Part shown: positions 54,555 to 63,276 of the stretch, in pieces
Numbering within the stretch: the stretch's first letter is position 1
Layout of the letters: each line of letters starts with the position of its first letter
Source of the DNA: Flexistipes sinusarabici DSM 4947
GTDB taxonomy: Bacteria; Chrysiogenota; Deferribacteres; Deferribacterales; Flexistipitaceae
Reading direction: 5' to 3'
Assembly: GCF_000218625.1 (NCBI RefSeq)
Contig: NC_015672.1
Location: 124,001-188,000 of the forward strand
Length of the DNA: 64,000 nucleotides
Position numbers and translations under genes: made by a program
Notes under the pieces: generated by a model
Told to the model about the DNA's origin: nothing
Seen by the model: only the letters and a program-made list of their open reading frames with translations
Database searches by the model: none

Positions 54555-55979
54555 ATGAAAAGAGTTTTTATTAGAGATGTTTCATTATCTGACTTTGGAA
54601 AGCTTAAAACCAGCCTTATCGGTATAATTCAGGAGACTTTTGAGAAACTTAATATGGATTCTGATGATGTTGATGGAGTATTTATCGGCCTTATGAATCC
54701 TGAAGGTTTCACAGGTGTGGGCAACATTGCTTCCTATATTACGGATAAACTGGGAATATATGGTAAACCGGCTGTTCGTATTGAAACGGCTTCTTCAACA
54801 GGTGCAGCTGTTTTTTACAGTGCATATGCAGCAGTAAAAGCAGGTTTATATAAAAATGTACTTGTCATAGGCGCTGAGAAGATGACGAGTCTTTCCACGC
54901 ATGAAGTTACCGGTTTGATTTCTCAGGTAATTGATCCATATGAACGCAAAACAGGTCTGACGATGCCTGCACTGGCTGCGATCGTGGCTAATCGTTTCCG
55001 TTATGAAAGCCGCATCAGACCTTCAAAATTTCAAAATCTCTTAGCAGAAGTTGCAATAAAAAATCATTTTTACGGAAGCAAAAATCCTACTGCTCACTTT
55101 AAAAAAGAAATAAACAGGGAAAAATATTTCAGCAGCAAATATATATCCGAACCTTTGAGACTTTTTGACTGTTCACCTGTCAGTGATGGTGCAGCGGCAA
55201 TTGTTCTTTCTTCTGAAAAAGGCGGTGTGGAGATCATCGGTATTGGTCAGGGTACCGACAGGCAGTCTTTGAGCAAAAGGGAGACGATAACTTCTTTTGA
55301 TGCAACGATAAAAGCTGCTACTCAGGCTTACCAAATGGCAGGTATTGCTCCTGAATCTATAGATTTTGCAGAAATACACGATGCGTTTACTCCTTTTGAG
55401 ATTTTAGGGCTCCTGGATACAGGGCTTTTAAAACGTAGTGAAATAGAAAATTTTTATCTTTCAAAAGAAGGATATCACAACGGGAGACTACCCGTGAATA
55501 TTTCAGGCGGTTTAAAATCCAGAGGACACCCCCTTGGCGCTTCCGGACTTGCTCAGATTGCAGAAGCTTTTAAAATTATGACTGATAAGTATCCTCCGGA
55601 AATAACCCCTGAAAAAAAAGATGTATGCCTCACCCAGAGTGTGGGAGGGTTGGCAACAAACAATTTTGTAACAATTTTACGGCTAAGGGGAGCTGTACTG
55701 AAGCCTGCTAAAAAAGATACAGAAGAATTTTTCAGCAAACCGCCAAGGTTTAAAAGTGATTCCAATCTCAGGGTTTACTCGCATACCAGGCTTTACTCCA
55801 CAGCCGAAGGAGTGGAATCCCCTTTAGATCTTGTAATTTGTGAGCATAATTATAAAAAATTTTTTGCACGTTATTCGGATAGAGACAAACCCCGAATAAA
55901 AAGCAGAGTTAAAATAACGAAAAAAGAGAACGGTATAGTTTATGTTAAACAACTGCGGCGGTTTTCGATAAAAGGGTAG
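54555..55979 (+). CDS. SCP2-type thiolase homologue with C-terminal OB-fold (DUF35-like) extension
   Basis: A 474-residue protein. Residues 1-380 resemble SCP2-type thiolases: VLVIGAEKMTS, FAEIHDAFTPFEILGLLD, NISGGLKSRGHPLGASGLAQ and TQSVGGLATNNFVTIL. The nucleophile position, normally Cys in a block like EAACASGAA, reads ETASSTGAA, so Ser80 replaces it and ordinary thiolase chemistry is doubtful. Residues about 390-474 (VYSHTRLYSTAEGVESPLDL...KKFFARY) look like the OB-fold half of DUF35 proteins, which usually partner such thiolases as a separate chain. A role in acyl-CoA or lipid chemistry is inferred. The start is the ATG at 54555, not the TTG at 54519 that overlaps the promoter. Confidence 0.82.
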   Translation: MKRVFIRDVSLSDFGKLKTSLIGIIQETFEKLNMDSDDVDGVFIGLMNPEGFTGVGNIASYITDKLGIYGKPAVRIETASSTGAAVFYSAYAAVKAGLYKNVLVIGAEKMTSLSTHEVTGLISQVIDPYERKTGLTMPALAAIVANRFRYESRIRPSKFQNLLAEVAIKNHFYGSKNPTAHFKKEINREKYFSSKYISEPLRLFDCSPVSDGAAAIVLSSEKGGVEIIGIGQGTDRQSLSKRETITSFDATIKAATQAYQMAGIAPESIDFAEIHDAFTPFEILGLLDTGLLKRSEIENFYLSKEGYHNGRLPVNISGGLKSRGHPLGASGLAQIAEAFKIMTDKYPPEITPEKKDVCLTQSVGGLATNNFVTILRLRGAVLKPAKKDTEEFFSKPPRFKSDSNLRVYSHTRLYSTAEGVESPLDLVICEHNYKKFFARYSDRDKPRIKSRVKITKKENGIVYVKQLRRFSIKG

Positions 55980-55983
55980 ATTT

Positions 55984-56127
55984 TTGATAAATACATTTAA
56001 AAAAGAGCTTGTTGTTGATTATGAGGTGGATAAGCTTTTCGGATACCATGAAAGACCGGGAGTCTTAAGGCGTCTGACGCCTCCGTGGGTTAATGCTGAA
56101 GTCCTTAGAGAGCCGGACAATCTATAT
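55984..56127 (+). pseudogene. 5' fragment of a SRPBCC-epimerase fusion gene (split by IS1380-type copy C)
   Basis: Forty-eight codons from a TTG at 55984 read LINTFKKELVVDYEVDKLFG, then YHERPGVLRRLTPPWVNAEV and LREPDNLY, the N-terminal part of an SRPBCC domain. The element starts directly afterwards, and the frame stops a few codons into it. The continuation is at 57752. It begins 4 bases after the thiolase stop, so the gene belongs to that operon. Confidence 0.8.
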
Positions 56128-57746
56128 CTTTAATTTTGCATTAGAAAATAACAAACTCCGATTTTGATATTTTTCCTGTTGTTTTTAAAATACAAGAAAA
56201 GATTTTCCAAATATTACTTCATTCATACTTTACTAAAGCATAAATTTTCTCTATTTACACCGTTTTTAGACACAGCAATACTGCCTATTGCCTGAATTGT
56301 CCACAAAGTTAACATAAGTAAAGAAAAAAGGTCACAACGTTAAACATTCTGTCCTCCACTGTTCCATTTTTTTGAACATATCCACACTGCAGCACAACTT
56401 CAGTTTATTACCGCCGTGGGACACAAGTTTCCCCGCTATAGATATGACCTGATAACGTATACTACCCATCTCTTTATTTTTATAGACACCTCCCATTATG
56501 ATTCGTTTGAGGTACATAATCAGATTATATGCCAGTATTCCTGTCTTAAACCATAAGCCGTTACCCGCAAGATTACCCGAAGGAAAGCTTTTTAAATTAA
56601 AACCATACTTTGCTTCTTTTATATTGTATTCACAAACACCGCGCAAATTATAAAAATGTACCACCTTTTCTGCATCCAGTTTTGAATTAGTTGCAATAAC
56701 ACGATATTCATATTTATCACCAAGAAGCTCCGGAACTGTGGGGTTGTCTGACTCAATTTTCTTACGAACAACTATTATACGGAAACTCTCCTTAGTGTTT
56801 TCCATACAGTGAATAAACTCTGCTATTTCCTCATTATCGCTTTCATCTCCATACCTATTTCTATATCTTTTCCATGAATCAGATGGTATATGATTTATTC
56901 CTTTACGAACTGAACTATCAAGGTCACCTCCTATAAAAAACGTTAAATCGTTATCAAAACAGTAATTCAATACTTTAGATTGGTAACCGGCAGAATCATT
57001 ACGAACATTGGATACTTCTATACCACAAGATTCAAGATATTTATGGACTCTCTGAAGCTGTTCAAGTATGCCAACCTGGGCACTTACATTGCCTTCCCGA
57101 AATTCCTCGTCTATACAATAACCGCTCTCTCCTATAAAACACGTCATAGAACTGTATGCTTTAAATTTCTTATAACAATACTTGGCATCCCTTTTATACA
57201 CCTTTGCATAAGTGGCGTCCTGATCCAGAGTAACTGAAAATAAATTTTCTCTTTTTAAAGCATCTTTCACTATTTTATAGTTGAGACTGCCCAGTTTGCT
57301 GATTGTTTTATTAACTGCTACTTCATCCAACATGCTTTCTGTTTTTGAAAAATACCTACTGATGCTGGAACTATCCGGGATATCTTCAATACCGCTGATA
57401 TAGCTTAAAACCTTATCAAAAGAAAGTTTGTCGATATCACTGAAACTCCTGCCACCGCATATCATCGATAGAATAACAGGAATTATTTTAGAAGATGGCG
57501 GTTTGCCTCTGTTAGAGCCTGGATGATCAAGTTCTTTATCAAGGAAATCTCGGATGCCCATCTTATCTAACAGTGGGATTAACAAAGATATTCCACCAAA
57601 TGGGGTAATTTTATCATTGCTTCTTTCTAATTTGTAGTTTAGTTTGCTCATTGTAAGTCACCTTTTTGGTTGTGGTTTTTGTTTTCTTAAAACCTTAATC
57701 TACAACATCTTAAAGGTGGCTTGCAACTCCTAATGCAATCTTAAAG
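56128..57746 (-). mobile_element. IS1380-type insertion sequence, copy C
   Basis: The same 1,619-bp element, with a perfect 5-bp target duplication TATAT at 56123-56127 and 57747-57751. One base differs from copies A and B outside the coding region (T at 56252). It interrupts the SRPBCC-epimerase gene. Confidence 0.93.
56332..57651 (-). CDS. IS1380-type transposase (copy C)
   Basis: Intact 439-residue transposase with the same protein sequence as the copies at 20702 and 37115. It reads against the host gene, so transcription from it would be antisense to the thiolase operon. Confidence 0.87.
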   Translation of the reverse strand: MSKLNYKLERSNDKITPFGGISLLIPLLDKMGIRDFLDKELDHPGSNRGKPPSSKIIPVILSMICGGRSFSDIDKLSFDKVLSYISGIEDIPDSSSISRYFSKTESMLDEVAVNKTISKLGSLNYKIVKDALKRENLFSVTLDQDATYAKVYKRDAKYCYKKFKAYSSMTCFIGESGYCIDEEFREGNVSAQVGILEQLQRVHKYLESCGIEVSNVRNDSAGYQSKVLNYCFDNDLTFFIGGDLDSSVRKGINHIPSDSWKRYRNRYGDESDNEEIAEFIHCMENTKESFRIIVVRKKIESDNPTVPELLGDKYEYRVIATNSKLDAEKVVHFYNLRGVCEYNIKEAKYGFNLKSFPSGNLAGNGLWFKTGILAYNLIMYLKRIIMGGVYKNKEMGSIRYQVISIAGKLVSHGGNKLKLCCSVDMFKKMEQWRTECLTL

Positions 57747-57751
57747 TATAT

Positions 57752-58984
57752 GCCGGGAGTTCTGCATTTATAAGACTTAAAAAATGCGGGATTAAATTAA
57801 ATTGGGAAGCCAGCCACACTGAATATGATAAAAACAAATTCTTTAAAGATATCCAGATTAAGGGACCTTTCAGATTTTGGCAGCACAGCCATTGTTTTAA
57901 AAATATTTCAGAACGCAGTTCAAAACTGACCGATTTCGTGGAGTATGAACTGCCCTTTTCAGCTTTGCTTGACATTGCTGTCGGAAGATCGGTTAGAAAA
58001 GAGCTCGAGAGAATGTTTTGCTACAGGCATTCCGTTATTAAAAATGACTTATCTGTAATAGAAAAATACGACGTACCTGTGAAAAAAATTCTTATTTCAG
58101 GTTCCAGTGGGGTTATTGGAAGGGAATTGACAACTTTACTGAAAATGATGGGTCATAAAGTTTATAAACTAATCAGAAAAAAAAGCAACAGAACAGACGA
58201 AATTGTTTATGAACCCTACTCCGGTTATATTTCTGATTCTTTGGAAGGTTTTGACATTGTCATTCATCTAACCGGAGACCCTATAGGTAAAGGCAGATGG
58301 ACTGACAATAAAAAGAAAGCTATTAGGGAAAGCCGTATTAATACAACAAGATTTTTGGTTGAGCGAATCAAACAGCTTGAAAACCCTCCAGAGGTTTTTT
58401 TCTCAGCTTCTGCAATCGGTTATTATGGTGACAAAGGGGAAACAGTAGCGGACGAAGAATGTGAAAAAGGTACAAATTTTATTTCAGATTTGTGCTGGGA
58501 CTGGGAAGAAGAGGCTTTGAAACTGAAAGATACATGCCGGATTGTTAAGGGAAGGTTTGGCGTTGTTTTAACCCTTAAAGGCGGGGCATTGAAAGAGTAT
58601 TTTAATTTCTACAGATTTGGACTTGGCTTTAAGATTGACAGAGGTGAGCAGTGGGTCAGTTGGATTTCTCTTGATGATGCTCTGTATTCAGTACTTGAGT
58701 GTATCTTCAATAAAAAAATCCAAGGTGCTGTGAATATTGTTTCGGATTTGCCAGTCAAACAGAAGGACTTTGCCGAAACACTGGCAAATTTTATGAAGCG
58801 ACCGGTTCCTTTGAAGTTGCCGCCATCCCTTGTTTGTGGTTTGTTCGGACAAAAGGGTAAAGAGATTCTGCTTGAAGGCTGCAAAGTGACATCATCGAAG
58901 CTGAAAGAACAAAAATTCAGTTTTTTCTACAATGATTTAAGTTCCGCTTTGCTTCATCTTATGGGAGGAAAACATGATGCCTAA
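57752..58984 (+). pseudogene. SRPBCC-epimerase fusion (TIGR01777-type NAD-dependent oxidoreductase), main 3' part
   Basis: After the insertion the frame continues AGSSAFIRLKKCGIKLNWEA through the rest of an SRPBCC domain (FRFWQHSHCFKNISERSSKLTDFVEYELPF) to about 58060. An extended short-chain dehydrogenase of the TIGR01777 type follows: ILISGSSGVIGRELTTLL, FDIVIHLTGDPI, FFSASAIGYYGDKGE, RFGVVLTLKGG, WISLDDALYSVLECI. Joined to the 5' fragment, without the element and one TATAT, it gives about 458 residues in frame. A start inside the remaining part (for example 57938) could still yield the epimerase domain. Its substrate is unknown. Confidence 0.85.
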
Positions 58985-60092
58985 GCCAGTTAAAATTATT
59001 TTTCTGCTGACAATGACTTCTGCGCTCAGTTTTGGTTTTATGCATCTTTTTTTCCCGCAGATTAATTTTGAGCGTCTTCACATATTCCTTTTCAACTTAT
59101 GCAGCGGCGGGACAATAATTTTATATTTCTCTGAAAATTTTGAACATCTTAGTAAAAGAGTATGGTTGTTTTTCATCCTTTCAATATGTTATGCGCTGAC
59201 GGCATTTTTTGAGTTATATGTATTTTCTATTATTCTTGCCTTGATTATGGCTTTTATTGTTGAAAAAGTGCGTGTAGATGTTTTTAGATTTTTCCCATCA
59301 GATTTTTTCCGTATGGATGTACCCACGGCATCTAAATTTCACCATGCATCTCTCCTTTGTTTGTCCATAGGGCTTATTTTTTCAGCTTTTGCTGTTCTTA
59401 ACCATCAGTATATTCATATGCTCCCTTTTAGGAAACTAACGCTTAATACTTTTTTTCTGGGGTTTTCGTTTCCTGTTTCTCTGATTACTCTTTCTGTAAT
59501 GTTCAGCATGATGCACAGGGCAAGAAATTTATTCAAAAAACGCATGAAAGTATTATGTTTCTGGACGATAACACTTGGTGTTATTATCTTTTTCGGATTC
59601 ATTCTTTTTGAATCGCTCATTCTCGAACTAATAATTTCCATAATCCTATTTATAGCTGTAGGCACGGTTCTTTATCTGTATGTATTTCTGGGAATAAAAG
59701 AACAAAGGAAAAGTTTTCTGACATCGGGAATTATATTCCTTCTGTTAACCGCTGTAACAGGCATTTTATACATAGCACTATATTTCTTTCTTGGCTCCGG
59801 AAGTAAAGAAGGGGAAATTGTTTTAAATCTTCACAGAATAATTTCTCTTTATGGGTGGAATATGAGCGGGCTTGCTGTAATATCAAGATTTCATAATTTT
59901 CCAATAAAACTGCATTCGGGTTATGTGATTATACTTCACTGGATTATTGTATGCATCTTTATTCCTATCGGATATTACAATGTTAGCTTTGCAATCATTT
60001 CTATTGCTGCCTTTTTTATCTTTCTCCTGCTTTTGTTTTTCAGTAAAGGCAGTGAAGTTATGCCTTCCACCAGAATAGAAGTTGTTCCATAA
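58974..60092 (+). CDS. polytopic membrane protein of unknown function
   Basis: A 372-residue protein made almost entirely of hydrophobic segments, about ten by eye, with short polar loops (VEKVRVDVFRFFPSDFFRMD, HRARNLFKKRMKV). I do not recognise the family. A conserved-looking histidine-bearing block MSGLAVISRFHNFPIKLHSG lies near residue 300. GGGAGG precedes the ATG at 58974, which overlaps the epimerase gene by 11 bases, so it is the last member of the thiolase-epimerase operon and probably acts in the same membrane or lipid pathway. Confidence 0.7.
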   Translation: MMPKPVKIIFLLTMTSALSFGFMHLFFPQINFERLHIFLFNLCSGGTIILYFSENFEHLSKRVWLFFILSICYALTAFFELYVFSIILALIMAFIVEKVRVDVFRFFPSDFFRMDVPTASKFHHASLLCLSIGLIFSAFAVLNHQYIHMLPFRKLTLNTFFLGFSFPVSLITLSVMFSMMHRARNLFKKRMKVLCFWTITLGVIIFFGFILFESLILELIISIILFIAVGTVLYLYVFLGIKEQRKSFLTSGIIFLLLTAVTGILYIALYFFLGSGSKEGEIVLNLHRIISLYGWNMSGLAVISRFHNFPIKLHSGYVIILHWIIVCIFIPIGYYNVSFAIISIAAFFIFLLLLFFSKGSEVMPSTRIEVVP

Positions 60093-60148
60093 AGTCAGTG
60101 CTGAATGTGAAGTGTTAAGAATTAAATTGAAGGCTGAGATAGGGATTT

Positions 60149-60189
60149 AACCTGTTGAATGCCGTGAGTAAAATGACATCCAACAGGTT
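60149..60189. repeat. inverted repeat AACCTGTTG / CAACAGGTT
   Basis: A 9-bp perfect stem with a 23-base loop lies between the convergent membrane-protein and aroF genes. It may act as a weak terminator for either strand; no strong T-run is present. Confidence 0.45.
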
Positions 60190-60196
60190 ATTAAAG

Positions 60197-61207
60197 TTAC
60201 ATATGTTTACCTACAGACAGAGCAACTGTTCTTATCTGTCCCATCATTTTTATAAACTCATCAGGATTTAGTGACTGTGCCCCGTCGCTTAGAGCATTCT
60301 CCGGGTCAGGGTGCACTTCTACTATCAAACCGTCTGCTCCAACTGCTATGGCAGCTTTTGACAGAGCGGGAACATAGTGCCAGTGACCGGCAGCATGACT
60401 GGGATCGATAATTATTGGAAGATGTGAGCGTTCTTTGACAACAGGTATACAACTGATATCCAAAGTATTTCTGGTTGCCGTTTCAAAAGTTCTTATGCCT
60501 CTCTCGCAAAGCACAACATTTTTGTTCCCTTCTGATAGAATATATTCTGCTGCCATGAGAAATTCATCTATTGTTGTTGCCATCCCTCTTTTAAGGAGAA
60601 CAGGCTTATCTGTTTGCCCCAAGAGTGTGAGGAGAGCAAAATTCTGAATATTTCTTGCACCCACCTGAAACATATCCGTATATTTGTAAACGAGGTCGAC
60701 ATCCCTTGGGTTAACCACTTCCGTGGTGAAGGGGAGACCTGTTTCTTCTCTCGCCTGAGATAAGTATTTAAGACCTTCTTCACCCAGCCCCTGGAAAGAG
60801 TAAGGACTTGTACGTGGTTTAAATGCTCCTCCCCGCAGCATTTTTGCTCCGGCAGCTTTGACGTATTGGGCCGATTTGACAATTTGTTCCTCGCTTTCCA
60901 CTGCACAAGGGCCGGCAATTACCGTGATTTCTTCCCCTCCAAACTGGACGCCGCTGACATCAACAGTTGTATACTCTTTTTTAACTTCCTTGCTGGCAAG
61001 TTTGTAGGGCTTAGTGATTGGCAAAACCCTGTCAACACCTTCCATATCTTCGATTATACCCATTTCACTTTTGCCGAGTCCTACAAGCCCCACTACGTTT
61101 CTTTCTTTTCCGTAGATCACATGGGGCTTGAATCCCATTTCTTCACCTTTGCTGCAAACCTGATTAAGTTGAGCATCTGATGCTCCGATTTTCATTACTA
61201 CAATCAT
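60197..61207 (-). CDS. aroF: 3-deoxy-7-phosphoheptulonate synthase (DAHP synthase, beta type)
   Basis: A 336-residue enzyme that condenses erythrose-4-phosphate and phosphoenolpyruvate, the first step of aromatic amino-acid synthesis. The first 70 or so residues ([30 protein letters not shown]) are the ferredoxin-like regulatory domain; the barrel follows with [50 protein letters not shown] and [12 protein letters not shown]. The N-terminal domain gives feedback inhibition in homologues. GGAGG precedes the ATG. Transcription appears to be controlled by the leader upstream. Confidence 0.95.
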   Translation of the reverse strand: MIVVMKIGASDAQLNQVCSKGEEMGFKPHVIYGKERNVVGLVGLGKSEMGIIEDMEGVDRVLPITKPYKLASKEVKKEYTTVDVSGVQFGGEEITVIAGPCAVESEEQIVKSAQYVKAAGAKMLRGGAFKPRTSPYSFQGLGEEGLKYLSQAREETGLPFTTEVVNPRDVDLVYKYTDMFQVGARNIQNFALLTLLGQTDKPVLLKRGMATTIDEFLMAAEYILSEGNKNVVLCERGIRTFETATRNTLDISCIPVVKERSHLPIIIDPSHAAGHWHYVPALSKAAIAVGADGLIVEVHPDPENALSDGAQSLNPDEFIKMMGQIRTVALSVGKHM

Positions 61208-61229
61208 GACAACCTCCGTTTTTAGATAT

Positions 61230-61264
61230 AAAAAAAGGCCGCAAGCGGTATACCGCCTGCGGCC
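61230..61264 (-). terminator. attenuator terminator in the aroF leader
   Basis: On the minus strand a long hairpin (GGCCGCA / TGCGGCC, a mismatch, then GCGG-TATA-CCGC; 61237-61264) is followed by a run of T at 61230-61236. It lies about 25 bases before aroF. Its GCGGTATACC part (61247-61256) can instead pair with GGTGTGCCGC at 61298-61307, over the last codons of the leader peptide, forming a 10-bp antiterminator with two G-U pairs. Confidence 0.87.
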
Positions 61265-61293
61265 TTGGTTTACTTGGTATTATACTACCCGAC

Positions 61294-61413
61294 CTACGCG
61301 GCACACCCCGAATCTCTGTTATAAAAAAAGAAAAAATAGAAAGAAAAATATTGAGAAACAAAAGAACTTGACGTGCCTAAAAAATTGAGTGCGGGTAAAC
61401 TATTTTTAATCAT
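61294..61413 (-). CDS. Phe/Tyr-rich leader peptide of aroF
   Basis: A 39-codon frame from ATG 61413 to TAG 61294. Residues 18-31 read FVSQYFSFYFFFFY, with six Phe and three Tyr in the last ten, then NRDSGCAA and stop. The stop lies just before the attenuator stems. Stalling at Phe/Tyr codons when these charged tRNAs are scarce would free the GGTGTGCCGC segment to form the antiterminator; completing the peptide would cover it and let the terminator form. No ribosome site precedes the ATG. The mechanism is inferred from the established pheA-type model. Confidence 0.85.
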   Translation of the reverse strand: MIKNSLPALNFLGTSSSFVSQYFSFYFFFFYNRDSGCAA

Positions 61414-61419
61414 GTTAAA

Positions 61420-61448
61420 TTAATATAGTGCGATAAAAATTATGTCAA
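61420..61448 (-). promoter_or_regulatory. promoter of the aroF leader transcript
   Basis: On the minus strand TTGACA (61443-61448), a 17-base spacer and TATTAA (61420-61425); TATATT at 61422-61427 is an alternative -10 with a 15-base spacer. Either places the transcript start within a few bases of the leader-peptide ATG at 61413, so the leader may be translated from a leaderless end. Confidence 0.65.
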
Positions 61449-61470
61449 CAGTTTTTTTACTAGAGATAAA

Positions 61471-61498
61471 AAAAGCGGAGGTAAACCTCCGCTTTTTT
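61471..61498 (-). terminator. intrinsic terminator after hcp
   Basis: Stem GCGGAGG / CCTCCGC with loop TAAA (61475-61492), an A-run before and T-run after; it works on either strand. It sits at the hcp stop and just upstream of the aroF promoter. Confidence 0.88.
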
Positions 61499-61501
61499 GG
61501 T

Positions 61502-63172
61502 TTATTTACCAGCCATCATTGCTTCAATGTCTGTTTCAGGATCTTCAATCGGTTTAATTCCGAAATTTTCAACCAGCACATTTACCACATTAGGTGATAA
61601 AAATGCCGGAACTGTAGGTCCTAACCTTATTCCTTTTACTCCGAGAGCAAGTAATGCAAGTAACACACAAACAGCTTTCTGCTCGTACCATGCGATGTCG
61701 TAGGAAATGGGTAAATCATTAATATCATCCAGACCGAATGCATCCTTTAGCTGTAATGCTATGTAAGCCAGGGAATATGAGTCATTGCACTGACCTGCAT
61801 CAAGGATTCTTGGTATTCCTCCGATATCTCCAAGATCAAGCATGTTATAGCGGTATTTTGCACAACCGGCTGTAAGTATTACAGTATCTTCAGGAAGATC
61901 TTTTGCAACTTCAGTATAATATTCTCTGCTCTTATGCCTTCCGTCACAGCCTCCCATTACAACAAACCGCTTGATTGCACCACTTTTTACAGCGTCAATT
62001 ACTTTATCGGCCAGTTCCATAACCTGATCTTTTGCAAAACCTATTGTCAATTCTTTGTTTTCCTGAGGCTGCAAGCTTCCAAGTTGTTTGGCATGCTCTA
62101 TTAACGAAGAAAAATCTTTTTGCTCGCCGGTTTTTGCATTAGGGATGTGCTTACATCCCGGCCAACCAACAAGCCCAGTGGTGTAAATTCTGTCTTTGTA
62201 AGAGTCTTTTGGCGGAACTATACAGTTTGTGGTGAAAAGAATGGGACCGTTAAATTCCTCAAATTCGGACCTTTGATTGTACCAGGCTGTTCCGAAGTTT
62301 CCAACTAAATGGTCAAATTTTTTCAATTCCGGATATGCGTTTGCGGGCAGCATTTCCCCGTGAGTGTAAATGTTGATCCCTGTTCCTTCTGTCTGTTTAA
62401 GCAGCTCTTCGAGATCCAGAAGATCGTGCCCTGAAACCAGAATGCCTGGCCCTTCTTTCAGACTTGTGTTTACTGATGTTATTTCCTGTTTGCCGTATCT
62501 GCCGGTATTGGCTTTGTCAAGGATTTCCATGGCTTTGACAGCTGTGTCTCCGGCTTGCATAACGAGAGAGATAAGTTCTTCGGATGTAATATTTTCTCTT
62601 GTAGTCTCAGCAAGAGCTGTTTCAGCAAAAGAAAAAATATTATCACTCTTCTCATTCAGGACATAGGCATGATCAGCATATGCTGCAATACCTTTAAGGC
62701 CGTAAATTAAAAGTTCTTTCAAAGATCTTATATCTTCATTCTCTTCAGCCAGGACTCCGTCTTCTTCAGCTTTTGCAAGATAATCCTCTTTTGTTTTAGC
62801 GGGCTCCCATGCAGCCTCTCTTGGTATTTCTTCGCTGAAATCACTGTCTTCTTTTTGTTTATAAGCATTGAGGAATTTGTCTCTGATTTTTGATTTTAAA
62901 TCAGCTGCTTTGTTGCAGTACTCAACAAAACGTTCTGCGTCAAAATTTACGTTTGTAACGGTTGCAAAAAGTCCTTCAAGAATAAAAAGGTCAACCTCTT
63001 CATCTGTTACTCCGTATTGACGGGCTTTTTTTGCCCAGAATCCTGTTCCTTTCAAGAGGTATACAAGCGCATCCTGCAGCTTTGCCACCTCTTCATCTTT
63101 TCCACAAACACCTTTTACGGTGCAGCCTTCATTTTTTGCCGCTTCCTGGCACTGAAAACAAAACATACTCAT
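61502..63172 (-). CDS. hcp: hydroxylamine reductase / hybrid cluster protein
   Basis: A 556-residue hybrid cluster protein. The N-terminal cluster ligands are Cys5, Cys8, Cys17 and Cys23 ([25 protein letters not shown]), the spacing of Hcp from strict anaerobes. Hybrid-cluster residues are visible in [12 protein letters not shown] (His), TTNCIVPP (Cys), WPGCKHI (Cys) and [10 protein letters not shown] (Cys). The enzyme reduces hydroxylamine in vitro and protects against nitric oxide and nitrosative stress. AAAGGAGG precedes the ATG. It is divergent from a Crp/Fnr gene with an FNR-type box between. Confidence 0.95.
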   Translation of the reverse strand: MSMFCFQCQEAAKNEGCTVKGVCGKDEEVAKLQDALVYLLKGTGFWAKKARQYGVTDEEVDLFILEGLFATVTNVNFDAERFVEYCNKAADLKSKIRDKFLNAYKQKEDSDFSEEIPREAAWEPAKTKEDYLAKAEEDGVLAEENEDIRSLKELLIYGLKGIAAYADHAYVLNEKSDNIFSFAETALAETTRENITSEELISLVMQAGDTAVKAMEILDKANTGRYGKQEITSVNTSLKEGPGILVSGHDLLDLEELLKQTEGTGINIYTHGEMLPANAYPELKKFDHLVGNFGTAWYNQRSEFEEFNGPILFTTNCIVPPKDSYKDRIYTTGLVGWPGCKHIPNAKTGEQKDFSSLIEHAKQLGSLQPQENKELTIGFAKDQVMELADKVIDAVKSGAIKRFVVMGGCDGRHKSREYYTEVAKDLPEDTVILTAGCAKYRYNMLDLGDIGGIPRILDAGQCNDSYSLAYIALQLKDAFGLDDINDLPISYDIAWYEQKAVCVLLALLALGVKGIRLGPTVPAFLSPNVVNVLVENFGIKPIEDPETDIEAMMAGK

Positions 63173-63202
63173 TTGAACCTCCTTTTGTTATTTATATCAT
63201 AT

Positions 63203-63244
63203 TACATAATGGCTTGTTAAAAATATTTATTTGATGTATGTCAA
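63203..63244 (-). promoter_or_regulatory. FNR-type box and -10 element for hcp
   Basis: TTGATGTATGTCAA (63231-63244) is a near-perfect TTGAY-N4-RTCAA palindrome. On the minus strand TATGTA lies at 63203-63208. A start about 63196 would place the box centre 41.5 bases upstream, the class II activator position. It also lies 33 bases before the regulator gene on the other strand. Confidence 0.7.
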
Positions 63245-63276
63245 AAAAATACAAAAAAATATTGTAAGGATTTGTA

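Noticed and set aside
61164-61361. A 65-codon minus-strand frame with a Phe-rich start (from a TTG) over the aroF leader
   Set aside because: It has no stop before the attenuator and runs into aroF. The frame from ATG 61413 is richer in Phe/Tyr, ends exactly before the attenuator stems and fits the known leader-peptide logic.
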